This document shows positions 8,838 to 17,549 of a DNA stretch of 64,000 nucleotides, piece by piece (the first letter of the stretch is position 1; each line of letters opens with the position of its first letter). Source of the DNA: Sphingomonas leidyi (GTDB lineage Bacteria; Pseudomonadota; Alphaproteobacteria; Sphingomonadales; Sphingomonadaceae). Below the pieces are notes generated by a model. The model saw only the letters and a program-made list of their open reading frames with translations, had not been told where the DNA came from and did no database searches. A program made the position numbers and the translations under genes. The stretch is taken from positions 806,001 through 870,000 of the forward strand of contig NZ_JAASQV010000001.1 in NCBI RefSeq assembly GCF_011761945.1, in the 5' to 3' direction.

Positions 8838-10042
8838 GCCGGTTCGCGGCGCGTGCGGAGCTTGAGGTCGACCAGCTTGAGGAAGAAGCTGGCGCCGATC
8901 GGCAGCAGCCGATCCTCGAAGTCATAGTCCGGGCTGTGGAGCATCGGCGTGTCCTTGGTACCGCCGGTGCCGAGCAGCACATAGGCGCCGGGCAGGCGCT
9001 CCAGCATATAGGCGAAATCCTCCGAGCCGGTGACCGGCGGCATATCGCGGATCACTGCGGCATGGCCCAGCATCTCGCTCAGCGCTGCCGCGGCGATCCC
9101 GGCCTCGCCGGCATGGTTGACGGTCGGCGGGAACAATATCTCGAAGCGCATGTCGCAGGTCACGTCGTGCGCCCGGTCCACGCCCGCGCAGCAGCGGCGG
9201 ATCTCCGCCTCCAGCGCCTGCATCGTCGCTCCGTCGAACGCGCGCGCGGTTCCGGTGAGGGTCACGGCATCGGGGACGACGTTGAACGCGTCGCCGCCAT
9301 TGATCGAGCCGATGGTGACCACCGCCATGCCGCTTGCCTGGATCCGGCGCGCCGGTATCGCCTCGATCAGCGGCACTAGCGCCGCCGCGGCCGATATCGG
9401 GCTGGCCGTGAGATGCGGCGTCGCCGCATGGCCGCCCCGTCCGCGCACCTCCACCTGGAAGCGTGCGGCGCCGGCGCAGGCCGGCCCCGCATGCACTGCC
9501 GCCGTGCCGAGCGGCAGCGGTGGCGCATTGTGCAGCGCGAACACCGCGTCGCAGGGAAAACGCTCGAACAGGCCCGCGTCGATCATCGCCCGCGCGCCGC
9601 CCAGGCCCTCTTCCGCCGGCTGGAAGATCAGATTGACCGTTCCGGCGAAGTCGCGCCGCCCGGCCAGTATCCGTGCCGCTCCGAGCAGCATGGCGGTGTG
9701 GCCGTCATGCCCGCAGGCATGCATCAGCCCGGGCCGGGCCGAGCGATGCGGCGCCTGGCCCCGCTCCTCGATCGGCAGCGCATCCATATCGGCGCGCAGC
9801 CCGATGCTCGGCGCGGCGGCGCCTGGAGCGGGCTCCTCGCCCCGGATCACGCCCACCACGCCGGTACCGCCCAGCCCGACATGGGTTTCGATGCCCCAGG
9901 CGCGCAGCCGGTCGGCGACGAAGGCCGCGGTTTCCACTTCTTCGAAGCCCAGCTCCGGATGCTGGTGAAAGTGCCGCCGCCAGGCCGTCATCTCGGCCAC
10001 GAGCGGGGCGATCTCTCGATCCAGAAGCATGGCCGGGTTCAT
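8834..10042 (-). CDS. M20D-family amidohydrolase (N-acyl amino acid / amide hydrolase type)
   Basis: A 402-residue metal-dependent amidohydrolase of the M20D family (hippurate and indole-acetyl-amino-acid hydrolases). Metal-binding and catalytic motifs: ADMDALP (84-90), MHACGHDGH (107-115), QPAEEG, and the dimerisation-domain RGRGGHAATPH. It cleaves an N-acyl or amide bond in the cytosol. The start at 10042 has GGAG within ATTGGAGCC just upstream; the open frame 24 codons longer lacks a better site. It is first in the five-gene overlapping run, so amide cleavage probably precedes the oxidation steps carried out by the GMC and aldehyde dehydrogenase enzymes. Confidence 0.9.
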   Translation of the reverse strand: MNPAMLLDREIAPLVAEMTAWRRHFHQHPELGFEEVETAAFVADRLRAWGIETHVGLGGTGVVGVIRGEEPAPGAAAPSIGLRADMDALPIEERGQAPHRSARPGLMHACGHDGHTAMLLGAARILAGRRDFAGTVNLIFQPAEEGLGGARAMIDAGLFERFPCDAVFALHNAPPLPLGTAAVHAGPACAGAARFQVEVRGRGGHAATPHLTASPISAAAALVPLIEAIPARRIQASGMAVVTIGSINGGDAFNVVPDAVTLTGTARAFDGATMQALEAEIRRCCAGVDRAHDVTCDMRFEILFPPTVNHAGEAGIAAAALSEMLGHAAVIRDMPPVTGSEDFAYMLERLPGAYVLLGTGGTKDTPMLHSPDYDFEDRLLPIGASFFLKLVDLKLRTRREPA

Positions 10043-10158
10043 GATGGCTCCAATCGTCGAACCTCCGCCTGTGGGAAGGCACGATGCGACCCTAGGCCCG
10101 AATGGCGGCGGCATGCTTATGGCGGCGGCGGATGGATTATGCCGGGCGCACTATTTAT

Positions 10159-10201
10159 GCGGCACTGCCTTCATGCCGTACTGCCTTCATGCCGTACTGC
10201 C
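10159..10201. repeat. 16-bp tandem repeat, 2.7 copies
   Basis: Three consecutive units: GCGGCACTGCCTTCAT (10159-10174), GCCGTACTGCCTTCAT (10175-10190) and a partial GCCGTACTGCC (10191-10201). The AraC gene stop codon (10189-10187) lies inside the second unit. Because 16 is not a multiple of three, gain or loss of a unit would change the last residues of the regulator. Confidence 0.8.
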
Positions 10202-11110
10202 GCGCGCGACCGACGGGCTCATTCCGAAATAGGCCTTGTAGGCGAGCGAGAAGTTGCTGAGATGGCCATAGCCGCATCGCTCCGCGATCTCGCTGATCGA
10301 CAGCGTATCCTCGCCCAGCAGGAAGCGGGCGCTTTCCATTCGTTCCTTCTGCAGCGCCTGGCCGATCGTCTCGCCATAATAGGCGCGGAACGCGGTGTTC
10401 AGCCGGGTCCGGTTGGTGCCGACCGCCCTGGCAAGTTCCGCGACGCCGAGCGGCCGGTCGAGATGCTCGGCGATGATCGCGCGAACCTGCTGCACGCGGC
10501 GGACTTCGCGCTCGGTGAGGCCGTGATTGTCGGGATGGTTGAACTGGCTGATGAAGAAATCGAGCAGCAGGCAGGTCAATTCGTCGATCTTGGCGCGCTT
10601 GAACCGTTCCTGCGTCCAGGGCGAGCGGCGGGCGTCGAGGATCTCGGCGGCACAGAGCGCGGCGGCGCGCGGCAGCTGATAGCGCCGGAACAGCAGGCGC
10701 TGGGCCAGGAACGCACTGGCGGCCCGGACTTCCCGTGCTTCGTCGTCGAAGCCCGCGATCCGGCCATTGTCCAGGCGGGGAAGGAACAGAGTCACCGAGC
10801 GTTCCTCGGTATCGTCGAGAATGATCTGCCGCTTGACGACGCCCAGGGGCTGGTGCGCGATCACCAGGCACTCCCCGGCGATCTCCGAGGCCGGCGCGTC
10901 GTTGAACTGATATTGTCCCGCGCCGGTCAGCTGCACCTTGAAGGTCAGCCGGCCGTCGCCGACCAGCTGCTCGTCGATCCGGCCGCGGGAACGGCCGTCG
11001 ATCACCACGCCACTGATCTCGTCGTCGCGGAGGAATTGTTCGAAGCGCCCATTTACATAGTGCGGAACCTTTCCCGGCGGTTGTGCTCCTTGCAGCTCTG
11101 CGGTCGCCAT
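10187..11110 (-). CDS. AraC-family transcriptional regulator
   Basis: A 307-residue regulator. The C-terminal 100 residues carry the double helix-turn-helix of AraC/XylS proteins (VAELARAVGTNRTRLNTAF, then ISEIAERCGYGHLSNFS and AYFGMSPS). The N-terminal 190 residues should sense an inducer but show no named domain. The start at 11110 is supported by GAGGCAAGACC just upstream; the longer open frame reaches back to 11392 across the divergent promoter region and is not credible. It sits between the divergent TonB receptor and the amidohydrolase operon, so it very probably controls both. A 17-bp palindrome lies just upstream of its start. Confidence 0.88.
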   Translation of the reverse strand: MATAELQGAQPPGKVPHYVNGRFEQFLRDDEISGVVIDGRSRGRIDEQLVGDGRLTFKVQLTGAGQYQFNDAPASEIAGECLVIAHQPLGVVKRQIILDDTEERSVTLFLPRLDNGRIAGFDDEAREVRAASAFLAQRLLFRRYQLPRAAALCAAEILDARRSPWTQERFKRAKIDELTCLLLDFFISQFNHPDNHGLTEREVRRVQQVRAIIAEHLDRPLGVAELARAVGTNRTRLNTAFRAYYGETIGQALQKERMESARFLLGEDTLSISEIAERCGYGHLSNFSLAYKAYFGMSPSVARGSTA

Positions 11111-11374
11111 GGTCTTGCCTCGATTGGCGGCATGCCAATGCCCAGCTTCGCACGGAAGCCGGTTCCTGCCAAATCGGACCGATCGCGCATGGGGCGCGTC
11201 GCTCCCGGTCGATTTTCTGCGCGCGCCATAAGCGATCCGGGTCCGCGCATAACAACGTCTCGTCAAAAGGGGTGAAGAGTGATCGGGTTGATTTCCCATA
11301 GAGGCGACGCGACCCCCAACAAGGCGCGGCGCGCAGGGCAGGGGACGCCCGGTTGGGAGGGAGGGTAGGACATA
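11111..11374. promoter_or_regulatory. Divergent control region between AraC regulator and TonB receptor
   Basis: The 264 bases between two divergent genes must hold both promoters. The clearest element is the inverted repeat ATTGGC-N5-GCCAAT at 11123-11139, just upstream of the regulator's ribosome-binding site; a related half site GCCAAA occurs at 11168. This could be an operator for autoregulation or a structure in the leader. No convincing -35/-10 pair could be assigned. Confidence 0.45.
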
Positions 11375-13711
11375 ATGCGACATCATCTCCACGGCACTGC
11401 CTGGACGGCACTAGCGCTCGCGACGATCGGCAGCGCCATCCCCTTGGCATCGGCGCGGGCGCAGGCGCACCTGCCGGAGCAATCCAGGCCCCAGGAAGAG
11501 GGGGCCGCGCCGCCCGACGAGATCGTGGTCACCGCCAGGAAGCGCAACGAGCGCCTGCAGGATGCGCCGCTCTCCGTGAACGCCGTTTCGGCGGCGGAAC
11601 TGCGCCAGGGCAATGCCCGCGACTTCAAGGACGTCCTGCGCAAGGTGCCCGGCGTGTCCTTCTCGGGCGCCGAGCTGGGCCAGAGCCGGTACAGCATCCG
11701 CGGCGTCAGCACGACGTCGCCAAGCCCCACCGTCGGCATCTATCTCGACGACATATCGCTGCTCGGGGCGACCAATGCCTTCAGCGGCGCGGCCGACCCC
11801 GTGTTCTTCGATTTCGGCCGGGTGGAGATCCTCAAGGGGCCGCAGGGGACGCTCTATGGCGGCAGCGCAATGGGGGGCGCGATCAAATATGTCAGCCGCG
11901 CGCCGGAACCGGGCAACACCACGCTGGATACCGCGGCGGGCATTTCGAGCACTGCGCATGGCGGCATCTCCTATCAGGGCGAGGCGGTGCTCAATCTGCC
12001 GCTGTCCGACAAGCTCGTGCTGCGCACCGGGGCCCTGTATCGCGACAATGCCGGCTTTATCGACAATGTGGCGAACGGAGCCGCCGTCGATGTGCGGACC
12101 AGCACGACGGCGCCGCCCGCCGCGCTGACGCCGCTCGTGCGTCCCTCGCTGAGCATGCTGGCCGACAGGAACCAGAATTCCGACCATGTGCTGGCCGTGA
12201 AGGCGGCGCTGCTCTGGCAACCCGATCCGTCGCTGGACATCACGCCGGCATTGTTCCGCCAGGCCTATCGGCAGAAGAATAGCGGCGTCTTCTGGACCAA
12301 TCTTCCCGATCTGCAGAGCTCGTTCCGCCTCGCGCAGCCGACCGACGACGATCTCGGCGTCTATTCGCTGAACATGGTCAAGCATCTGGGCGAGGTCGAT
12401 ATCACTTCGCTCACCGCCTATGTCGATCGGTCGGTCCGCTTCGACCGGGACTATTCCTTCTATATCGCGACGCTGGTTCCCGCGCTGTACGACGTCAACT
12501 CGCCCAACGCGTCGAACAGCAGCACCAGGACGTTCAGCCAGGAGCTGCGGGCGGCGTCGGCCAATCCCGCGGCGCGACTGCGCTGGACCGCCGGCCTCTA
12601 TTATGCGCGGCAGCGCGACGAACTCGACCAGACCGTCAATTCGATCGGAGTGGGCGCGCTGCTCGGGACCGGCACCGACAAGGTCTATCACGGCAATACC
12701 GTCAGCAAGCTGACTCAGTTCGCGGCCTTTGCCGACCTCACCTTCGAGATCCTGCCCGGCCTGGATGCCACCGCCGCGTTGCGCTATTTCAACCTCAGGC
12801 AGACGATCGACACCCGCGGCGACGGCGTGCTGAACGGCGGGGATACCCACGGGGCGGCCAGCACGCGCGAAAGCGGCGTCAATCCGAAGTTCGGGCTCGC
12901 CTATCGCGCTAGCCGCGACAATCTGATCTATGCGAGCGCGGCCAAGGGTTTCCGCCCCGGCGGCGGCAACCCGTTCGCGGTGGCGCCGGGCCAGTGCCAG
13001 GCCGATCTGGCCAATCTCGGCCTGTCCGCGGTGCCGGTCAGCTTTCGTTCGGACTCGCTATGGACCTATGAAGTCGGCAGCAAGAACCAGTTCCTCGGCC
13101 GCCGCCTGACCCTGAACGGCGCCGCCTTCTATACCGACTGGAAGAATATCCAGCAGAACGTCTTCCTGCCGGGATGCGGATTCTCGTTCAGCGGCAATGT
13201 CGGCGGCGCGGAGATCAAGGGAGCGGAACTGGCGGCCCAGTTCGCGACGGGCGGCCTGACGCTCGGCGCCGCCGCGAGCTATACCGATGCCAAGATATCC
13301 AGGAGCGCGCCCGGGGTTTCGGCCAAGGTGGGCCAGCCGGTCCTCGATACGCCGAAATGGATCGCCAATGCCAACATGGCTTATCGCGTCGCGCTTGGCG
13401 GCGGCGTCAGTGCGACGGCGCGGGCCGACTATCAGTATCGCAGTTCGAGCCTGCGGGGGTTCGAGGACAGCTTCATCGTCAACACGCCGGCCGGCCCGGT
13501 CGCGGCCAACAACTTCACCCGGCGGCAAAGGGCCTATGACCTCGTCAATCTCGGCCTGCTGATCGATACCGGCGCATGGCAGGTCGATCTGTTCGTCAAC
13601 AACCTGCTCGATAAGGCGCCGCTGCTCGACCATAATGTCGTGAGCGGGATCGAGGCGGCCATCACCCTGCGGCCCAGGACGATCGGCATGAGCGTGCGCC
13701 GGCAATTCTAG
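11375..13711 (+). CDS. TonB-dependent outer-membrane receptor of the catabolic locus
   Basis: A 778-residue receptor. A signal peptide (about 1-30, ending in ARAQA) is followed by a TonB-box-like DEIVVTARKR (48-57), a plug domain (about 60-165, with GVSTTSPSPTVGIYLDD and RVEILKGPQGTLYGG) and a 22-strand-type beta barrel ending in SVRRQF with the terminal Phe expected of outer-membrane barrels. It is the typical sphingomonad receptor type used for aromatic or other organic substrates rather than a known siderophore receptor. It is divergent from the AraC regulator and directly followed by the DUF3089 hydrolase, so it likely imports the substrate that the minus-strand enzymes break down. Confidence 0.92.
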   Translation: MRHHLHGTAWTALALATIGSAIPLASARAQAHLPEQSRPQEEGAAPPDEIVVTARKRNERLQDAPLSVNAVSAAELRQGNARDFKDVLRKVPGVSFSGAELGQSRYSIRGVSTTSPSPTVGIYLDDISLLGATNAFSGAADPVFFDFGRVEILKGPQGTLYGGSAMGGAIKYVSRAPEPGNTTLDTAAGISSTAHGGISYQGEAVLNLPLSDKLVLRTGALYRDNAGFIDNVANGAAVDVRTSTTAPPAALTPLVRPSLSMLADRNQNSDHVLAVKAALLWQPDPSLDITPALFRQAYRQKNSGVFWTNLPDLQSSFRLAQPTDDDLGVYSLNMVKHLGEVDITSLTAYVDRSVRFDRDYSFYIATLVPALYDVNSPNASNSSTRTFSQELRAASANPAARLRWTAGLYYARQRDELDQTVNSIGVGALLGTGTDKVYHGNTVSKLTQFAAFADLTFEILPGLDATAALRYFNLRQTIDTRGDGVLNGGDTHGAASTRESGVNPKFGLAYRASRDNLIYASAAKGFRPGGGNPFAVAPGQCQADLANLGLSAVPVSFRSDSLWTYEVGSKNQFLGRRLTLNGAAFYTDWKNIQQNVFLPGCGFSFSGNVGGAEIKGAELAAQFATGGLTLGAAASYTDAKISRSAPGVSAKVGQPVLDTPKWIANANMAYRVALGGGVSATARADYQYRSSSLRGFEDSFIVNTPAGPVAANNFTRRQRAYDLVNLGLLIDTGAWQVDLFVNNLLDKAPLLDHNVVSGIEAAITLRPRTIGMSVRRQF

Positions 13712-14869
13712 GTGCGTCGGAGGCTGCTCTTGAAGCGGGCGGCGCTGCTCGCGCTGGCCGGGTGCGGGGCGATCGTTCTGCTGGGGCTGCTGGGCCTGGG
13801 TCCGGTCGCCACCGTCATCGCGACCTTCGGATCGCCGTCGCGGCCCTTCGATGCCGCGCAGGTGCCGCCCGAACCCGATTATGCCAAGGCCGATGCCTGG
13901 CTGGCGTTTCCGGGCCGCAACGGGCTGGAGCGCTCGACGCCGCCGGGGATGGCCGCGGTGGAGGAGGGCGCGGCGCCGGCCGATGTCTTCTTCATCCACC
14001 CGACGACCTATCAGCAGAGCGATGTCTGGAACGTCGCCTATACCGTGCCGTCCGAATTCGACCCCGCCGTCCTCCTCGGCCAGGCCAGTGCGTTCAACGG
14101 CTGCTGCCGCATCTTCGCCCCGCATTATCGCCAGGCCTCGCTGCGTGCGCTGGAGAAGAGCCGCCCGGCGGTGGCGCTCGCCTATGCCGATGTCGCGCGG
14201 GCCTTTCGCCATTTCATCGCACATGAGAATCACGGGCGGCCGTTCCTGATCGCCGCGCACAGCCAGGGCGCGATGCACGCGGTGCGGCTCCTTCAGGCGG
14301 AAATACTGGGCACGCCGCTCCAGGCCCGGCTGGTCGCTGCCTATGTGATCGGGGCCTATGCGCCGTCGGATTTCGGAGCGATCGGCCTGCCGGTCTGCGA
14401 CGATGCCCGCCAGACCGGCTGCATCCTGTCCTGGAACACCAGCCAGAAGGGCCGGACCGGCGCGTTTCGCCTGGTGCGCGACCAGACCTATTGGTGGCGC
14501 GGCCGCGAGAAGGACAAGGGCCAGCCGCCGGCGATCTGCGTCAATCCATTGACCTGGCGCCGCGAAGGCGCGGCCCCCGCTGTCGCCAATCCCGGCAGCC
14601 TGCCTTTCCCCACGGAGCGGGCCGGCGCGCCGGGGAGGACCCTGGCGGCACTGACGCCGCATCTCACCGGCGCGGCGTGCGCGGCTGGGCTGCTCGACGT
14701 CGATATCCCATGGTCCGCGCCGCGCGGCTTCCAGGATGTCCTGAGCGTCCTCTTCGGCAGCTATCACCTTGGCGACTATGGCATCTTCTACGCGGCGATC
14801 CGGCGCAACGCGGCGGAACGCGTCGACGCCTGGAGGGTGGCGCACCCGGATCGCGTCGCCGGAAGCTAG
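13712..14869 (+). CDS. DUF3089 alpha/beta-hydrolase, membrane-anchored or secreted
   Basis: A 385-residue protein starting with GTG on the base after the TonB receptor stop. A basic N-terminus (MRRRLLLKR) and a long hydrophobic stretch (about 10-38) suggest a signal anchor, so the enzyme probably acts in the periplasm. The body matches DUF3089 proteins: VFFIHPTTYQQSDVWN near 92-107 and the nucleophile elbow AAHSQGAMH near 185. Expected activity is hydrolysis of an ester or related bond; substrate unknown. Co-transcription with the receptor suggests it trims the imported compound before it crosses the inner membrane. Length is normal for the family. Confidence 0.85.
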   Translation: MRRRLLLKRAALLALAGCGAIVLLGLLGLGPVATVIATFGSPSRPFDAAQVPPEPDYAKADAWLAFPGRNGLERSTPPGMAAVEEGAAPADVFFIHPTTYQQSDVWNVAYTVPSEFDPAVLLGQASAFNGCCRIFAPHYRQASLRALEKSRPAVALAYADVARAFRHFIAHENHGRPFLIAAHSQGAMHAVRLLQAEILGTPLQARLVAAYVIGAYAPSDFGAIGLPVCDDARQTGCILSWNTSQKGRTGAFRLVRDQTYWWRGREKDKGQPPAICVNPLTWRREGAAPAVANPGSLPFPTERAGAPGRTLAALTPHLTGAACAAGLLDVDIPWSAPRGFQDVLSVLFGSYHLGDYGIFYAAIRRNAAERVDAWRVAHPDRVAGS

Positions 14870-14880
14870 GCCAGGCGCGC

Positions 14881-14924
14881 CGGGAGGCGCGTCTCCCGCG
14901 GTCGCCCGGTACTAGCCGGGCTTT
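14881..14924 (+). terminator. Two tandem hairpins, likely terminator of the receptor-DUF3089 transcript
   Basis: CGGGAG-N6-CTCCCG (14881-14898) is followed by GCCCGG-N6-CCGGGC and TTT (14904-14924). They begin 12 bases after the DUF3089 stop. Confidence 0.6.
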
Positions 14925-15040
14925 GGGCCGCCGAGCCAAAGCTGTTGTCCACAGCCATTGCGGACGGTGCGACACTACCCATGTTGCCTCGACCCTCGCC
15001 GAGCCCCTAGATGCGGGGCTCAGCCATTTCGGAAACCATG

Positions 15041-16015
15041 ATGACCGCCACCCATTCGACTCGCATGCTGATCCTCGGCTCCGGCCCCGCCGGCCTGACC
15101 GCCGCCATCTATGGCGCGCGCGCCGGCCTGTCGCCGATCGTGGTGCAGGGCATCCAGCCGGGCGGCCAGCTGATGACCACCACCGATGTCGAGAATTATC
15201 CCGGCTTCCGCGACGTGATCCAGGGGCCCTGGCTGATGCAGGAGATGCAGGCCCAGGCCGAGCATGTCGGCGCGCAGATGATGTGGGACACGATCGTCGA
15301 GGTCGATGTCTCGCAGCGGCCGTTCCGCATGGTGGGCGACAGCGGCACCGTCTATCTGGGCGATGTGCTGGTGATCGCCACCGGCGCCCAGGCCAAATGG
15401 CTGGGCCTCGATTCGGAGCGGCTGCTCCAGGGCAAGGGCGTGAGCGCCTGCGCGACCTGCGACGGCTTCTTCTTCCGCGGCAAGAAGGTGGCGGTGATCG
15501 GCGGCGGCAACACCGCGGTGGAAGAGGCGCTCTACCTCACCAATCACAGCCATGACGTGACGGTGATCCACCGTCGCGATTCGTTCCGCGCCGAGAAGAT
15601 CCTGCAGCAGCGCCTGCTCGCCAACGAGCGGATCAGCGTGCTGTGGAACAAGAAGGTCGAGCGCTTCATCGCAGGCGGCCAGCCCGAAGGGCTGGTGGGG
15701 ATCGAGCTGAAGGACATGGAGACCGGCGAGCTGTCGCAGATCGAAGTCGATGGCGGCTTCGTCGCGATCGGCCATCATCCGGCGACGGAGCTGTTCCGCG
15801 GCCATATCGACCTCGATGACGATGGCTATATCCGGGTCGAGACCGGCACCACCAAGACCAGCGTGCCCGGCGTGTTCGCCTGTGGCGACGTGATGGACAA
15901 GCATTATCGCCAGGCGGTGACCGCCGCAGGGACCGGCTGCATGGCCGCGCTCGACGCGGAGCGCTTCCTGGCCGAGGCGGACTTCGAGACGGTGGTGCAG
16001 CACGCGGCGGAGTGA
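15041..16015 (+). CDS. trxB: Thioredoxin-disulfide reductase
   Basis: A 324-residue cytosolic NADPH-dependent flavoenzyme that keeps thioredoxin reduced. FAD-binding GSGPAG near residues 13-18, the redox pair CATC (Cys137 and Cys140) and NADPH-binding GGGNTAVEEALY follow in the family order, and the C-terminal CGDVMDKHYRQA FAD motif is present. Two adjacent ATGs (15038 and 15041) are possible; 15041 gives a better spacing to GGAA upstream. The plus-strand frame extends back to 15011 without coding character. It is a single-gene unit, convergent with the XrtA hydrolases and separated from them by a symmetrical hairpin. Confidence 0.96.
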   Translation: MTATHSTRMLILGSGPAGLTAAIYGARAGLSPIVVQGIQPGGQLMTTTDVENYPGFRDVIQGPWLMQEMQAQAEHVGAQMMWDTIVEVDVSQRPFRMVGDSGTVYLGDVLVIATGAQAKWLGLDSERLLQGKGVSACATCDGFFFRGKKVAVIGGGNTAVEEALYLTNHSHDVTVIHRRDSFRAEKILQQRLLANERISVLWNKKVERFIAGGQPEGLVGIELKDMETGELSQIEVDGGFVAIGHHPATELFRGHIDLDDDGYIRVETGTTKTSVPGVFACGDVMDKHYRQAVTAAGTGCMAALDAERFLAEADFETVVQHAAE

Positions 16016-16022
16016 GTTCCCG

Positions 16023-16047
16023 TTCCCCTCCCTGGACGGGAGGGGAA
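16023..16047. terminator. Symmetrical hairpin between convergent genes
   Basis: TTCCCCTCCC (16023-16032) and GGGAGGGGAA (16038-16047) are perfect complements with a five-base loop. The hairpin sits in the 32-base gap between trxB and the convergent hydrolase gene, so it probably terminates transcripts from both sides. Confidence 0.7.
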
Positions 16048-16833
16048 TCAGAGCGCCTTCAGCACCTTCTCCAGCAGCCAGTGCTTGTCGGCCGCGCTCG
16101 CGAAGCTGTGGCTGGCGCTGTCCAGCTGCTCGATCGTCACCTTGCCCCGCGCCGCATCGAATGCCGGATCCCTGAAGGCATCGGCAAAGGCGATCGCGGT
16201 ATTGTCGCCCTTCGCCAGCAGGATCGTCACCGGCACCTGCGCCTCGGGCAGCGCGGCGGCGAGGCGACTGGCGAGCGAGGCCGCGGGCCGCGGCGGGCGC
16301 TTCGAGATCTTGGCGAGGCCCCTGGCCAGCTTGGCGATATCTACCCCGCCCCGAGCGGCGCGAAGCCATTCCCGGGGGTCGCGCAGCCTGGCGGCATAGT
16401 GCGAGCGGATCGCGGCGGCCGGCGGCATCTCGTCGCTCGGCTCGACGGCCCAGGGGTTGGCGAGGATCAGGGCATCGATGCCTGCCTGGGCGTGGAAGAA
16501 GGCGAGGGCAGTCGCGGCGTCGCAATTGCCATAGGCGACGATCCGCTCGACGCCGGTCTCGCGAAAGGCGGCGGCGGCGGCGGCGATGTCTTCGGCGCTC
16601 GACTCGAACCCGCGATTCTCGCCGGTGGAATCGCCGATGCCGCGGCGATCGAAGCGCAGGACCGGATAGTCGGCCCGGGCGACACGCTCGGCCAGCAGCG
16701 CCATGCCGCGATGCGCGCCGATGCGAATCTCATTGCCGCCGGAAACGATGAGCAGCCCGGTAGTCCCGGCGGCATCGTCGAGCGTGCCGACCAGAGTCTC
16801 GCCGGCGCAGGGGAATGCGATCAGCTTTCGCAT
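16048..16833 (-). CDS. Exosortase A system-associated hydrolase 1
   Basis: A 261-residue alpha/beta-hydrolase-fold protein of the type found with XrtA/PEP-CTERM loci (hydrolase 1). Visible features: GGNEIRIGAHRG near 32-43, the FDRRGIGDS block near 61-69, and a nucleophile-elbow-like AYGNCDAAT near 99-107, where Cys takes the place of Ser. Substrate unknown. The gene overlaps the hydrolase 2 gene by 13 bases and is last of a three-gene run (acyl carrier protein, hydrolase 2, hydrolase 1) divergent from an AMP ligase. The set suggests activation and transfer of an acyl group during exopolysaccharide or protein modification, which is inference from co-occurrence. Confidence 0.88.
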   Translation of the reverse strand: MRKLIAFPCAGETLVGTLDDAAGTTGLLIVSGGNEIRIGAHRGMALLAERVARADYPVLRFDRRGIGDSTGENRGFESSAEDIAAAAAAFRETGVERIVAYGNCDAATALAFFHAQAGIDALILANPWAVEPSDEMPPAAAIRSHYAARLRDPREWLRAARGGVDIAKLARGLAKISKRPPRPAASLASRLAAALPEAQVPVTILLAKGDNTAIAFADAFRDPAFDAARGKVTIEQLDSASHSFASAADKHWLLEKVLKAL

Positions 16834-17549
16834 GTGCGGACCCAGGTGGCGATATCGTCGGCGAGCAGGGCGGTCAGCGCGGGATCGTTGCCGGGCTCGG
16901 CGCGGCGCCAGAGCGGGGCGGCATCCACCTTGCGGTCGGCCGGATTGGGGTCGGTATCGAGGCGCACCACGCGGCGTGGAATGCCGGGCTCGTCGAAGGG
17001 CGTCTTCACCTGCAGATCCGTCAGCAGGTCGGTCGAGATCGGCGTGCCGGCAATCTCGACGGGCGGGTCCCCCGCCTCTTCGGGCAGGGCATTGTCGAAA
17101 TACCAGGAGTCACCGAGCGGCCTGCCGCCCAGCTCGACCTGCTTGATCCGCGTGAGCTCGCGGAAAAGTTGCGGCCCGTCCTGTGGCGCCAAATGCCAAC
17201 GCCCGACAGCAAGGGCCAGCGCATCGAGCAAGGCGCCGCTGCGCAGCCCGATGGCATAGCAGTTGCGCCCCTCGCGATCGAACTTGTCGCATGCGAAGCC
17301 GAACGCGTCCTGCATCTTGAGGATGGAGGTCTTGTGCGTGGGAATCAGGCTCTCGCCCTGGCCCGGCAGATCGGGCAGGGCGCCGGCGATGCCGCGCGCG
17401 GCGAGCAGGCGCAGGATCGTCACCACGAAGGCGCGGGTGCGGTTGGCTTCCTCGAACAGCGGGAGCGCGGCGACCACGACCGGGCCGGTGGCGGGGCCGA
17501 AGCGCAGCATCGCCTCCCGCCCGCCGGCCCAGTCATAGTGATCGATCAC
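16821..17549 (-). CDS. Exosortase A system-associated hydrolase 2
   Basis: A 242-residue alpha/beta-hydrolase-like protein matching hydrolase 2 of XrtA loci. Recognisable parts are PLFEEANRTRAF (about 29-40), DLPGQGES (about 59-66) and the region around GLRSGALLDAL, where the nucleophile elbow would be. The start overlaps the acyl carrier protein stop (ATGA) and the end overlaps the start of hydrolase 1, so all three are translated together. Catalytic activity has not been shown for this group to my knowledge; a role in handling the acyl carrier protein product is inferred from the operon. Confidence 0.88.
   Translation of the reverse strand: MIDHYDWAGGREAMLRFGPATGPVVVAALPLFEEANRTRAFVVTILRLLAARGIAGALPDLPGQGESLIPTHKTSILKMQDAFGFACDKFDREGRNCYAIGLRSGALLDALALAVGRWHLAPQDGPQLFRELTRIKQVELGGRPLGDSWYFDNALPEEAGDPPVEIAGTPISTDLLTDLQVKTPFDEPGIPRRVVRLDTDPNPADRKVDAAPLWRRAEPGNDPALTALLADDIATWVRTCES

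Noticed and set aside
10155..11450. Longer open frame (431 codons) overlapping the AraC gene
   Set aside because: It is a different frame from the regulator with Arg-rich, motif-free sequence and crosses the divergent promoter gap.
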